Part shown: piece after piece, positions 33,478 to 42,331 of the stretch
Numbering within the stretch: position 1 is the stretch's first letter
How the letters are laid out: every line of letters starts with the position of its first letter
Assembly (NCBI GenBank): GCA_044228795.1
Contig: JBGAUE010000014.1
Coordinates: 1 to 64,000, forward strand
Origin: M0108 sp044228795
Lineage (GTDB): Bacteria; Pseudomonadota; Gammaproteobacteria; Chromatiales; Chromatiaceae
Reading direction: 5' to 3'
Length of the DNA: 64,000 nucleotides
Notes under the pieces: model-generated
Database searches by the model: none
Seen by the model: only the letters and a program-made list of their open reading frames with translations
What the model was told of the DNA's origin: nothing
Translations under genes and position numbers: made by a program

Positions 33478-35357
33478 TGGCCCCTCCGGGTGGGGGACGG
33501 GTGACACCGCGTAGCTTTAGGGATTCCCCTGGCGTCTGTGGCGGAGGCGCACCTCTGGCCGTGGTCTTATCGCTGGCGCTGCTGGCAAGTCTGGTCACTC
33601 GCAGCGCCCTGGCCGGGGTGCCGGCGAGCCTCCAAATTACCCAGGCGTTGGCCCGGGGCACCGAGGTCACGGCCTATGTGGCGGTGCGCGACGAGTCCGG
33701 CGCGCCGGTGGCGGCGGAAACCCTGGGCCAGGCGCACGCCACCCTGGGCACTCAGGTAGCGGAGGTGGTCTCGACCACGTCCTTCGCCGCGACGGGCGAG
33801 GGGGTGCTTTACGTTTTGCTGGTCGATTTGTCGCGCTCCCTGGATCAGGCCCAATTCGAGCGCATTCGGCAGGCCTTGCGGGACTGGATCGCCGCCCTGG
33901 GGGACCAGGACCGGGCGGCCATCCTGACCTTTGGTCATCAGGTCCGGACCCTGGTGGCACCGACGGCCGACCGGGCGGCCCTAACCAGGGCCCTCGACGG
34001 CCTGAAGCCCACCGATGACCGCACCGCACTTCATCAGGCCCTGGCCCAGGGCCTGACCCTGGGGCGGCAACAGGCTGCCGACCTGCCCTCGCGACGTGCC
34101 CTGGTGATCCTGAGCGATGGCCAGGATGACGCCCCGGGCGGCATGACGGCCGAGGAGGTCGAGATGCAGATGGCTGAGGGGGCAGTGCCCATCTATGCCC
34201 TGGGTTTCAGCCGGACCCGGGATCGGGCCGCGCGGGAGGCGGGCCTGGCGGCCCTGGGTCGCTTGTCCCGCCGCTCCGGCGGACTCTTCATCGACGCCAG
34301 CGCCAGTGATCTAGGTTCAGCCTTCGCCGGGATGCGCGAACGCATTCGCGCCGTGGAGCGGCTCCGCATTCAGTGTGCCACCTGCGTGTCAGACGGCAAC
34401 CGCTATCGCCTACAAATTGCCTTAACCCAGGACGGGCGGACCCTGAGCGACGGGGTGGATGTGCGACTCTATCCACCGGTTACTGTGGCGCCCACCCCCG
34501 CCCTGCCGGGGGCGGGCAACCCGGCAAACCCGGAAGCTAGTCCTGACAGTGAGCCTGCTAGCGAACCGGCCACGTCTGGGGCACCGGGTACGGAGACGCC
34601 ACCAGGGGCTGATGCGCCAGAGGCAGCGGCTGCGGATGCCAGTCCGGCAGATGGTCAGGAAGGCGGCCAGGTCAACGGTCAGGAACCCGCTACCGCAGCG
34701 AACCCGGCAGCCACACCCTCTCCCGCCGCGGCTCCGCCCGCCGAGACCCCCCCTGGCATTCCTTCCCAAACCGAACCCTCCCCCCTGCCAGGTTCCGAAC
34801 CGCCCCTCAGGGCACTGCTCGCCGCTCTCGTGGCCGGGTGGCCTTGGCTGCTGGGCGCCGTGGGTCTGAGTCTGGGTCTGGTACTCCTCATCCTCGGCTT
34901 GCGGCGGCGGGGCCGCGCGGCAGCGTCATCCCCACCGGTCCAAGTGCCCGAGGCCCAGCCCCTACCCGCAACGCCGATCACCCTCACGCCACCCCCGCCA
35001 ACGGGGCCCGGATCTACCACCCGGCGACCAGCCGCCCCGGCAGGTCCCACCCTGACCCTGGCCTACATGGGCGGCCGCCGGCGCGGCGAGGTGGCCCGCC
35101 TGGTGTTGGCCCCGGACGGGGTCATCGGGCGCAACAGTGCCTGCGCCCTGACGTTGGTGGGTGATGAGGAGGTCTCGGCGCGCCATGCCCGCCTCTTCGT
35201 CCATGACCGCCGACTGCTGGTGGAGGATCTGGGCTCCACCAATGGCACATGGCTCAATGGGGTGCGGCTGTTGGCCCCGACCCCACTGCGGGAGGGGGAC
35301 CTGCTGCGCATCGGCCAGACCGAATTGCGCCTGGCCGGGATCGGAGAATCCCGATGA
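33474..35357 (+). CDS. vWA-domain membrane protein with C-terminal FHA domain
   Basis: A 627-residue protein. After a hydrophobic export segment (about 27-47) comes a von Willebrand A domain (about 105-320) whose MIDAS begins VDLSRSLD (Asp118, Ser120, Ser122) with later RTALHQAL and VILSDGQDD. A long Pro/Ala/Glu-rich spacer leads to a transmembrane helix (about 450-470) and an FHA domain (about 525-620; GVIGRNSACALTL, SARHARL, GSTNGTWLNG). The vWA domain should be periplasmic and the FHA cytoplasmic. GTG 33474 overlaps the previous stop by 4 bases, and Met2 is an alternative start. Confidence 0.88.
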   Translation: MMAPPGGGRVTPRSFRDSPGVCGGGAPLAVVLSLALLASLVTRSALAGVPASLQITQALARGTEVTAYVAVRDESGAPVAAETLGQAHATLGTQVAEVVSTTSFAATGEGVLYVLLVDLSRSLDQAQFERIRQALRDWIAALGDQDRAAILTFGHQVRTLVAPTADRAALTRALDGLKPTDDRTALHQALAQGLTLGRQQAADLPSRRALVILSDGQDDAPGGMTAEEVEMQMAEGAVPIYALGFSRTRDRAAREAGLAALGRLSRRSGGLFIDASASDLGSAFAGMRERIRAVERLRIQCATCVSDGNRYRLQIALTQDGRTLSDGVDVRLYPPVTVAPTPALPGAGNPANPEASPDSEPASEPATSGAPGTETPPGADAPEAAAADASPADGQEGGQVNGQEPATAANPAATPSPAAAPPAETPPGIPSQTEPSPLPGSEPPLRALLAALVAGWPWLLGAVGLSLGLVLLILGLRRRGRAAASSPPVQVPEAQPLPATPITLTPPPPTGPGSTTRRPAAPAGPTLTLAYMGGRRRGEVARLVLAPDGVIGRNSACALTLVGDEEVSARHARLFVHDRRLLVEDLGSTNGTWLNGVRLLAPTPLREGDLLRIGQTELRLAGIGESR

Positions 35358-36508
35358 CGAGCCCGCAAGCCCCTGAGACTGCCCCTGAGACCCTGGCCGC
35401 CCCCGGCTGGCGGCCGCGTCCCGGCAATGCCCAGTGGATCGGCACCCGCCAGGAGCAGGAGGACGCCTTCGGTTTTGCCGGCTTTGACGCGCGCGGTCAG
35501 GCCGGTCCGGAGGTAGTCTTGGCCGTGGTAGCGGATGGCATGGGGGGTCTGAGCGAGGGCCGGGCGGCCAGCCAGGGGGCGGTGACCGGCTTTCTGGCGG
35601 CCTGGGCAGAGCAGCCGCCGGACCGGGACGTGACCGAGCGCCTGTTGGGGGCGATCACGGCCGCCAACCAGACCGTGCATGATCTGGCCCGCCAGACCGC
35701 CGGCGAGGGTCAGGTCGGCACCACCCTGGTGGCAGCAGCCATACGCCAGGGGCAACTCTTCTGGATCAGCGCGGGCGATAGCCGCCTCTATCTCTACCGG
35801 GCCGCCGATGGCTCCCTGACGCCTTGCAATGAAGAGCACAACCTGGCCCTGCAACTCTGGCGGGAGACCGCAGCGGAAGGTCCCACCCCGGACTGGATCG
35901 CGGACCACCCCCAGCGCGATGCCCTCATTAGCTTTCTCGGCCTGGCTGAGATCCCTGAGATCGACCGTAATTTGCGGCCTCTGGCCCTGGAGGCCGGGGA
36001 TCGCCTGCTACTGTGCAGCGATGGTGTCGATGGCGTCCTGAGCCGGGACGAGTTGCAGGAAGGGCTGGACGCCGATCCCCACACCGCCGCAGCGGGACTG
36101 ATCACGCGATTACAGGTGCTCCAGCGGGTCCATCAGGACAATGCGACGGTTGCCATTCTGGCCTGCGAGGGCGGGGATGCCCCCACCCGGGTCAGCCCGA
36201 TGCCAGTCACCAGCGCCGGGGTCCGTCGGCGGCAGTGGCCAGGCCCCTGGGCCCTGGGGCTCGCGCTGGTCCTGGTGATGCTGGCCACGGGGTTAGGTGT
36301 GGGGTGGCGTTTAGGGTGGTCGCCAGCGCCTCACGCCCTTGAGGCCCATGACCCCGAAGCCTCGGGTCAGCCCCAGCCGGAGCAGGCTGAACCCCTATTG
36401 GACCCGGCCCCAACCCAGGCCACTGAAGGGAGTGGCCCGCCCGCGGCAGACCCCGGGGCGGAGGTCTCGCCCCTCAATACCGACCATCGGGCGCGGCCCC
36501 AGGAGTAG
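35354..36508 (+). CDS. PP2C-type phosphatase with C-terminal TM helix
   Basis: A second PPM phosphatase of 384 residues: TRQEQEDAF, VVADGMGGLSEGRAAS, FWISAGDSRLYLY, LLCSDGVDGVL and HQDNATVAI supply the metal sites. Unlike the first phosphatase it ends in a transmembrane helix (about 296-318) and a short Pro/Glu-rich tail outside. Its insertion ISFLGLAEIPEIDRNL is like that of bacterial Stp/PstP enzymes. ATG 35354 overlaps the vWA gene by 4 bases, and the next gene starts 2 bases after its stop. Membrane anchoring suggests it acts on the membrane kinases or channel. Confidence 0.88.
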   Translation: MTSPQAPETAPETLAAPGWRPRPGNAQWIGTRQEQEDAFGFAGFDARGQAGPEVVLAVVADGMGGLSEGRAASQGAVTGFLAAWAEQPPDRDVTERLLGAITAANQTVHDLARQTAGEGQVGTTLVAAAIRQGQLFWISAGDSRLYLYRAADGSLTPCNEEHNLALQLWRETAAEGPTPDWIADHPQRDALISFLGLAEIPEIDRNLRPLALEAGDRLLLCSDGVDGVLSRDELQEGLDADPHTAAAGLITRLQVLQRVHQDNATVAILACEGGDAPTRVSPMPVTSAGVRRRQWPGPWALGLALVLVMLATGLGVGWRLGWSPAPHALEAHDPEASGQPQPEQAEPLLDPAPTQATEGSGPPAADPGAEVSPLNTDHRARPQE

Positions 36509-36510
36509 CG

Positions 36511-36906
36511 ATGATGGCAGTGCGGCGTAAATACAGCATCGGCCGGGTGCGCAGCTGCGATATCCCGCTGGCGGATGATTCGGTGAGCGGCCATCACGCC
36601 GAATTGGAGTTCCTGGAGGATGGCAAGTGGCTGCTCACGGATTGCCAGAGCACCAACGGCACCTTTCTGCTGGGGAGCGGCGCACCACAACGGCTCAGCC
36701 AGAGCCTAGTTTCGCCCCTCGACCGCGTGCGCTTCGGCAGCGTGACCTTGGGGATGCGGGAACTTCTGGAGGCCCTGCAGCTCAAGGCCGGGATTCCTGG
36801 CCCCACTCCGGAGGAGGCGCCCAGGGTCCAGGGGCGGCGGCTGATCCGCTGCTCCTGCGGGGGTATCAAGACCGCCGAAGCCCCTTGCCCGGAGTGCGGC
36901 CAATGA
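36511..36906 (+). CDS. Small FHA protein with C-terminal zinc ribbon
   Basis: A 131-residue protein composed of an FHA domain (about 5-90) with YSIGRVRSCDIPLADDSVSGHHAELEF and QSTNGTFLL, a near-perfect phosphothreonine-binding set. A C-terminal four-Cys ribbon follows (RCSCGGIKTAEAPCPECG). The order is opposite to the ribbon-FHA protein at 32890. It overlaps the channel gene by 4 bases, suggesting a direct regulatory link with it. Confidence 0.85.
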   Translation: MMAVRRKYSIGRVRSCDIPLADDSVSGHHAELEFLEDGKWLLTDCQSTNGTFLLGSGAPQRLSQSLVSPLDRVRFGSVTLGMRELLEALQLKAGIPGPTPEEAPRVQGRRLIRCSCGGIKTAEAPCPECGQ

Positions 36907-37703
36907 GCCCCTCCTGGGTCACGATCCTCTGGCAGCGGCCCCAGGCCTGGCTCATCCTGATCCTGTCAGCCTTGGTGGCGATGCTGTGCATCGCCCTGCT
37001 GACTTGGGTGTTGCCGGCGGGGGGACCAGCGGCACTGGTCATCCTCGATTATCAGGCCACGCCGCCGCCGGTTTATCCCTTCGTTTATCCCTTCACCATC
37101 CAGAATTTGACCCACCTGCTCCTCTTCATTGGGCTGGGCGAGATCTACCGCCGGTGGCGCGCCGCGGCGCGGGAGGAGGCCCTGCTGGCCCAGGGCCTGC
37201 TACCCGAGGCCTATGCCGTGGTCCTGCAATCGCACGATCTGCCGCCGATTCGGGCCCGGGTGGCGGGGCATTATGACGAGGAGCAGGGCTTTCTGCCGGG
37301 TCTCATCGACCTCTGCATCCTCCAGTTCCTCGCCAGCCGCTCGGTGGATCAGACCGTGAGCGTGCTCAATTCCAGCCTGGAACTCCTGATGCACCGGGTG
37401 GATCTGCGCTACACCCTGCTGCGCTATCTGACCTGGGTCATCCCCACGGTGGGCTTTATCGGCACCGTCGTCGGCATCGCCCTGGCCCTGGCCATGATCG
37501 ACCCTAGCGCCGCCGTCCAGCCCTTAGGCGAAATCGCCCGTGCCTTGGGGGTGAGCTTCTTCACCACCCTGGTCGCCCTGGTGGATAGCGCCATCCTGGT
37601 CCTGCTGCTGCAACTGGTCCAGGCCCGCGAGGAACTGGCGGTCAATGCCGCCGGGCACTATGTGCTGGTGAATCTCATCAATCGCCTTTATAGCCGACAG
37701 TGA
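36903..37703 (+). CDS. MotA/TolQ/ExbB-type proton channel protein
   Basis: A 266-residue inner-membrane protein with four hydrophobic segments (about 15-38, 60-78, 180-205, 220-245). A cytoplasmic region after the second is followed by LTWVIPTVGFIGTVVGIALALAMI and LGVSFFTTLVALVDSAILVLLL, the two conserved pore helices of the MotA/TolQ/ExbB family. These channels use proton or sodium flow to drive a partner with a single helix and an Asp. No tonB, pal or flagellar genes are near; the TolR-like protein of the same operon is the natural partner. It is the last gene of the operon. Confidence 0.85.
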   Translation: MSPSWVTILWQRPQAWLILILSALVAMLCIALLTWVLPAGGPAALVILDYQATPPPVYPFVYPFTIQNLTHLLLFIGLGEIYRRWRAAAREEALLAQGLLPEAYAVVLQSHDLPPIRARVAGHYDEEQGFLPGLIDLCILQFLASRSVDQTVSVLNSSLELLMHRVDLRYTLLRYLTWVIPTVGFIGTVVGIALALAMIDPSAAVQPLGEIARALGVSFFTTLVALVDSAILVLLLQLVQAREELAVNAAGHYVLVNLINRLYSRQ

Positions 37704-37745
37704 CCAGGGGCGGGTAACTCGAGAACGGTAGATCTACTTCTTGCC

Positions 37746-38060
37746 TTAGGTACTATCGTGATCCGGAGCAATGGTTAGGAGGCGGATGAAATCGCCCTCC
37801 CGATAGGCGGTGGCGCGATGGGACCGGGTGATGCGGAGGGAGTACAGGGCAGCAATGCCTGCGGGAGGCTTGATGCTGACAATCTTTTCCCATTTGAGGC
37901 CCACATCGCGATACACCTGGGACCAGGTCAGACGGCGCAACTTGTTGAGGGTCTCCAGCGCCGCCAATCGTTCAGGCTTTTGTAAGGCGAACAAGGCATC
38001 CTGAAAGAGTGGGTTGTTGAGGTCTAGCCTGACTTGAGGGTCAACCTTTGACTCAGTCAT
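37746..38060 (-). CDS. Putative toxin of a type II toxin-antitoxin pair
   Basis: The 104-residue basic protein resembles a small family found next to AbrB/MazE-like antitoxins in several bacterial groups: ALFALQKPERLAALETLNKLRRLTWSQVYRDVGLKWEKI, then YSLRITRSHRATAYREGDFIRLLTIAPDHDS. The strand-rich end (SLRITxxHRATAYREGDxIRLL) recalls the RelE-like fold, but I see no certified catalytic residues, and the family function is not established. Its start overlaps the antitoxin stop by 8 bases, the usual antitoxin-first order. Confidence 0.6.
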   Translation of the reverse strand: MTESKVDPQVRLDLNNPLFQDALFALQKPERLAALETLNKLRRLTWSQVYRDVGLKWEKIVSIKPPAGIAALYSLRITRSHRATAYREGDFIRLLTIAPDHDST

Positions 38061-38328
38061 CGGCCAATTTCACCAGCAATTGGTCGAGCTCGGCATCATC
38101 CGCGGGGTTGCTTGCCGCCCATGCCAAGGCCCGCTCCAGGTCTGCCGCGACCGCAGGCGTTTGCAGCCAGCGTTCGTTATCCGGGACGATGGTCACGGTG
38201 CGAACAAGCCAAACGCCAGGGGCCTGCTCCTCCACTAACACCTGCCGACCGGCATACCGTTTACCCAGCGAAATTTGACCATTCGCACCAATCATTTTGA
38301 CGGTGGATGGAATCATAGTTGCACTCAT
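38053..38328 (-). CDS. Putative antitoxin with AbrB-like N-terminus
   Basis: A 91-residue protein whose first part (PSTVKMIGANGQISLGKRYAGRQVLVEEQAPGVWLVRTV) looks like a swapped-hairpin AbrB/MazE-type DNA-binding domain. It ends in an acidic tail (NPADDAELDQLLVKLADD), as antitoxins do. I chose ATG 38328, preceded by AAGGCGAG, over an in-frame start at 38373. It is the first gene of a two-gene unit with the 37746-38060 protein. The pair is convergent with the motA-like gene. Confidence 0.6.
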   Translation of the reverse strand: MSATMIPSTVKMIGANGQISLGKRYAGRQVLVEEQAPGVWLVRTVTIVPDNERWLQTPAVAADLERALAWAASNPADDAELDQLLVKLADD

Positions 38329-38505
38329 GATGTTCTCGCCTTTTCGTGCTGCACCATAGCAATATAGCACCAATAGCGTCCTTTAAGGCGCGCGGGGCAA
38401 TCTCGTGGACGGTCGATCAGGGCAACCGGCCGATGGCGGCCATGGCGGGGCCCGACCCTGGCTGATATTCTGGCCACCATAACACCCTGACTTGAACCTG
38501 ATGAC

Positions 38506-40899
38506 ATGACTTTGCGTGCCTGCTTTCTTGCCTTAGGACTGATCCCCTGCTTCCTGACGGCCCAGCCTGGCCTGGAGGCCCCGTCGGTTCCCGGGACGGA
38601 CCCGCTTCTGGACCCCTTACGGGCGGAGCGGGGTTTCCTGGGTGCGGCGGCTTGTGGCGAGTGTCACCCCAAGGAACTGGCCCTATGGCGGGGCTCTTAC
38701 CATGACCGGGCCATGAGGATGGCGACGCCCGAGACGGTCCTCGGCGACTTCCAGGATGCCGAACTCACCGCCCACGGGGTGACCTCCCGCTTTTTCCGCC
38801 GGGATGGCGGCTTCCTCGTCCATACCGATGGGCCGGATGGGGAACTCAAGGACTTTCCCATCCGCTACAGCTTCGGCTGGTATCCCCTTCAGCAATATCT
38901 GATCGCGTTCCCCGGTGGCCGGCTCCAGAGCCTGGGCTTGGCCTGGGATGCTCGCCCCCAGGATCAAGGGGGACAGGACTGGTTCCATCTCTATCCCAAC
39001 CTGGCCATGGACCACACCCATCCCCTGCACTGGACGGCGCCGGACCAGACCTGGAATTACCAGTGCGCCGACTGCCACTCCACGGACCTCCAGAAGCGCT
39101 ATGACGCCGAGCGGAAGGGCTATGACACCCGCTACGCGGAGAGCAACGTCGCCTGCGAGGCCTGCCACGGCCCCGGTGCCCGCCATCTGGCGTGGGCCAA
39201 GGCCGCCGCGACACGGCAGGCGCAAGCCTACGGGACAGGCACAGATCAGGTTGCCGTTACAGCCGCAGCCGATGATCCGACTCGGGGGCTGCTGGTAGAC
39301 CTAAAGGATCGCGATGGCGGCATCTGGCAGCTTTCCGCCGCGACCGGCAAACCCAGTCGCCAGCCACCCCGCAGTTCCCACCTCCAGACCGAGACCTGTG
39401 CCCGCTGCCATTCCCGGCGCGGTCGCATCTGGGACGAGATAAAACCCGGCGAGCCTCTGCATCAGGGCTTTCGGCTGGCCCTGCTGGAGCCGGACCTCTA
39501 TTTCCCCGATGGCCAGATCAAAGACGAGGTCTATGTCTTCGGCTCCTTCATCCAGAGCCGCATGTACCACCAGGGGGTCGTCTGCAGCGACTGCCATGAC
39601 GCCCACAGCCTGCGCCTCCACGCCGACGGCAATGCCGTCTGCGCCCGCTGCCATGTCCCCTCCCGTTACGATGTACCCGAGCATCATCACCATCCGGCCG
39701 GCTCCAAGGGCGCCGCCTGCGTGGCTTGTCACATGCCCCAGCGGTTTTACATGGGGGTGGACGAGCGGGCCGATCACAGTTTGCGCGTGCCACGACCGGA
39801 CCTGTCCCTCAAACTCGGCACCCCCAACGCCTGCAATGGCTGTCATACCGACCGGGATGCCGCCTGGGCGGCGACCACGGTGGAAACCTGGTATCCCGAA
39901 CCCCAGTATCGGGGTCCTCATTTTGGCGAGGCCCTATTCGCGGCGGACCACAAGGCCCCGGATGCGACCCAACACCTACTGGCCCTGGCGGGGGACCCGG
40001 CGCGGCCCGCCATCGCCCGGGCCAGTGCCCTAGCCCGGCTCCATGACCAGCCCCAGGATCGCTCGGGCCCCGCAACCCTGCTCACGGTGCGCCGCCTGCT
40101 TGCCGACCCGGAGGCCCTGGTGCGCGCCCAGGCCGTGCATTATTTGGATCTCGTGGATTTGCGGACCCGGATCGAGCTGGCCTGGCCCCTCCTGTCCGAT
40201 CCCGCGCGCACGGTACGGTTGGAGGCGACCCGGGTACTGGCGCCGGTGATGCGGCAGGGGATCGGCGGCAAGCTGGCGGAGCAGATGCGGGTTGCCTTGG
40301 CGGAGTACGCGACCGCCGAGCAGGTCAATGCGGACCGCCCCGAGGCTCATCTCAACTTGGGTCTCATTGCCACCGCCCTTGGGGAACCTGCCCTGGCGGA
40401 GCAGTCCTATCGCACCGCCCTGGAACTCGATCCCCGCTTCACACCCGCCCGCGCCAACCTGGCTGACCTCTATCGGGAACAGGGACGGGAGACGGACGCC
40501 GAGGCCGAACTCAAGGCCGGCCTGACAGCCGATCCGGACAATGCCGACCTGCTGCATGCCTTGGGGCTGGCGCGGGTACGTACCCACCACCTGGATGCGG
40601 CTATCCCGGACTTGGAGCGGGCCGCGCGGCTGGCTCCCGACAATAGCCGCTTTGCCTATGTGTATGGGGTGGCCCTGGACGCCGCGGACCGCACCGCGGA
40701 GGCCCTACCCGTGCTGGAGGCCGCCCAACAGCAGGATCCGGCCAATCGGGACCTCCTGATCGCCCTCATTCAATACAATGCCAAGCTGGGACGGGGGCAG
40801 GAGGCCAGTCGCTGGCTTGCGGAGTTTGGCGTCATGGCCCCCGTGGATCCGGCCCTCAAGGCACTCCAAGAGCAGACCAAGAAGGAGGGGAAGCCCTGA
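38506..40899 (+). CDS. Octaheme cytochrome c with HEAT and TPR repeats
   Basis: A 797-residue exported protein with a signal peptide (about 1-20) and eight CxxCH haem sites at Cys50, 187, 217, 298, 360, 379, 405 and 443. A HEAT-like helical segment (about 480-600; ASALARLHDQ, VRRLLADPEALVRAQAVHYL) and about four TPR units (about 610-780; PEAHLNLGLIATALGEPALAEQSYRTALELDP) follow. Multihaem proteins with this start (GFLGAAACGECHPKELALWRGSYHDRAM) are periplasmic electron carriers or oxidoreductases of uncertain substrate; TPRs suggest a complex. The haem CxxCH count is direct. No cytochrome maturation genes lie nearby. Confidence 0.87.
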   Translation: MTLRACFLALGLIPCFLTAQPGLEAPSVPGTDPLLDPLRAERGFLGAAACGECHPKELALWRGSYHDRAMRMATPETVLGDFQDAELTAHGVTSRFFRRDGGFLVHTDGPDGELKDFPIRYSFGWYPLQQYLIAFPGGRLQSLGLAWDARPQDQGGQDWFHLYPNLAMDHTHPLHWTAPDQTWNYQCADCHSTDLQKRYDAERKGYDTRYAESNVACEACHGPGARHLAWAKAAATRQAQAYGTGTDQVAVTAAADDPTRGLLVDLKDRDGGIWQLSAATGKPSRQPPRSSHLQTETCARCHSRRGRIWDEIKPGEPLHQGFRLALLEPDLYFPDGQIKDEVYVFGSFIQSRMYHQGVVCSDCHDAHSLRLHADGNAVCARCHVPSRYDVPEHHHHPAGSKGAACVACHMPQRFYMGVDERADHSLRVPRPDLSLKLGTPNACNGCHTDRDAAWAATTVETWYPEPQYRGPHFGEALFAADHKAPDATQHLLALAGDPARPAIARASALARLHDQPQDRSGPATLLTVRRLLADPEALVRAQAVHYLDLVDLRTRIELAWPLLSDPARTVRLEATRVLAPVMRQGIGGKLAEQMRVALAEYATAEQVNADRPEAHLNLGLIATALGEPALAEQSYRTALELDPRFTPARANLADLYREQGRETDAEAELKAGLTADPDNADLLHALGLARVRTHHLDAAIPDLERAARLAPDNSRFAYVYGVALDAADRTAEALPVLEAAQQQDPANRDLLIALIQYNAKLGRGQEASRWLAEFGVMAPVDPALKALQEQTKKEGKP

Positions 40900-40984
40900 T
40901 CCTGAGCACTACCACCGCCATCCCATCCCAGTCACCTAGCGCTGATTCATACATTTGAGACAGACCCTTCGATAACGGAAAAAT

Positions 40985-42331
40985 ATGGAAAAATCGTCTT
41001 CAGTTCTGATCAAGGTTTCCGCTATCCGCCGGGTTCTGCGCAAGCACTGGCTTCTGGGGAGTGCGCTGGTGTTTGCCCTGGCCGCGATCTTGATTTCCTA
41101 TCGGCCAGTGGAGATGCTCGGCTATTTCCAGGAGGGGGCTTCGAGCTTCGAAATCTTCGCCCTGGTACTATTTTTGGCCATGCTGTTACCGCTTCTCTTT
41201 CAGAGGCTGCTGTTGCCGGGGGTCGTGGGCCTATTGGTAGGCGGGGTGCTGCTGGGGCCTTACGCCTTCGGCATCATCTCGCCGGATGACCCGACCGTAG
41301 ATCTGTTCGCCAGCGTCGGACGCGTATTCCTGATGTTTATCGCTGGCGTGGAAATCGACATGCGGGTGTTTCAAGCGACCAGGCAGCGCTCGATGAACTT
41401 TGGCGGATTGTCCTTCCTGCTTCCACTCCTCGCCGGTATGGTGGTCGCCTGGTCCTTCGACTTCGATTGGGTCGCGGCCGTGTTGATCGGATCACTCATC
41501 GCCTCGCACACCTTGCTGGGCTTTCCGATTCTGACCAAACTGGGTCTCGGCGGCACCGAACCGATCGCCGTCACAGTGGGAGCGACCATCTTTACTGACA
41601 TTGCCTCCCTGCTCGTCCTCGCCATCTGTATCTCGATACACCAGGGGGGATTCTCACCACTTGGCCTCCTGATCCAGCTCGGGGAGTTGGCGGTCTATGC
41701 CATCATCATCCTACAAGGTCTACCGCTACTCGGGCGCTTTTACTTTTGGCGCCACCGCAAGGACGAGAACACCCTCTTCGTCTTCACGTTTCTGATCGTC
41801 ATGATCGCCGCCGCCGGTGCCCACTTGATCCATTTGGAAGACATCGTCGGCGCCTTTCTTGCCGGTATCGCCGTGAATCGTATCCTTGAACACTCTCCGG
41901 TCCGCGACAAGGTGGTCATGATGGGCGAGGGGCTCTTCGTGCCCCTGTTTTTCATGACCATCGGGATCAAGCTGAACCTGCCGGTCTTCGGGGCAACCCT
42001 GGTCAATAGCCTGGGGTTCGTTGTCGCCATCGTGATCGCCCTCTTCATTGGCAAGTTGATGGCGGCGGTGTTCGCGCGTTGGCTATACGGATACGACTGG
42101 CCCGCCACCCTAACCATGTGGTCCCTCTCGCTGCCGCAGGTGGCGGCAACTCTTGCCGCAGCCATGGCTGCCTACGATGCGATGAATGCGGATGGCGATC
42201 GACTCATTACTGAGTCGGTGCTCAATACCATGATTGTCTTGATGGTGATTACGGCCGTGCTGGGACCGATCCTGACGGATCGTTTCGCTCGGCGGATGAA
42301 GACTAAGGAGGAGATCCATGCGATATCTTGA
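40985..42331 (+). CDS. KefB-type cation/proton antiporter
   Basis: A 448-residue membrane protein of the CPA2 family with about 13 hydrophobic segments. It includes LPLLFQRLLLPGVVGLLVGGVLLGPYAFGII, VGRVFLMFIAGVEIDMRVF, IGSLIASHTLLGFPIL and LEDIVGAFLAGIAVNRIL. These match Na+(K+)/H+ exchangers of the KefB/GerN type. No RCK/TrkA-N domain is attached, unlike KefB/KefC of E. coli. ATG 40985 leaves a basic N-terminal tail before the first helix. Its end overlaps the SYLF gene by 14 bases. Confidence 0.87.
   Translation: MEKSSSVLIKVSAIRRVLRKHWLLGSALVFALAAILISYRPVEMLGYFQEGASSFEIFALVLFLAMLLPLLFQRLLLPGVVGLLVGGVLLGPYAFGIISPDDPTVDLFASVGRVFLMFIAGVEIDMRVFQATRQRSMNFGGLSFLLPLLAGMVVAWSFDFDWVAAVLIGSLIASHTLLGFPILTKLGLGGTEPIAVTVGATIFTDIASLLVLAICISIHQGGFSPLGLLIQLGELAVYAIIILQGLPLLGRFYFWRHRKDENTLFVFTFLIVMIAAAGAHLIHLEDIVGAFLAGIAVNRILEHSPVRDKVVMMGEGLFVPLFFMTIGIKLNLPVFGATLVNSLGFVVAIVIALFIGKLMAAVFARWLYGYDWPATLTMWSLSLPQVAATLAAAMAAYDAMNADGDRLITESVLNTMIVLMVITAVLGPILTDRFARRMKTKEEIHAIS

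Noticed and set aside
27282..37703. Type VI secretion regulatory cluster (PpkA/PppA/Fha)
   Set aside because: Kinase, PP2C and FHA genes suggested it, but no tss, hcp, vgrG or clpV-like gene is present within the window, and the MotA-like and protease genes do not belong to known T6SS loci.
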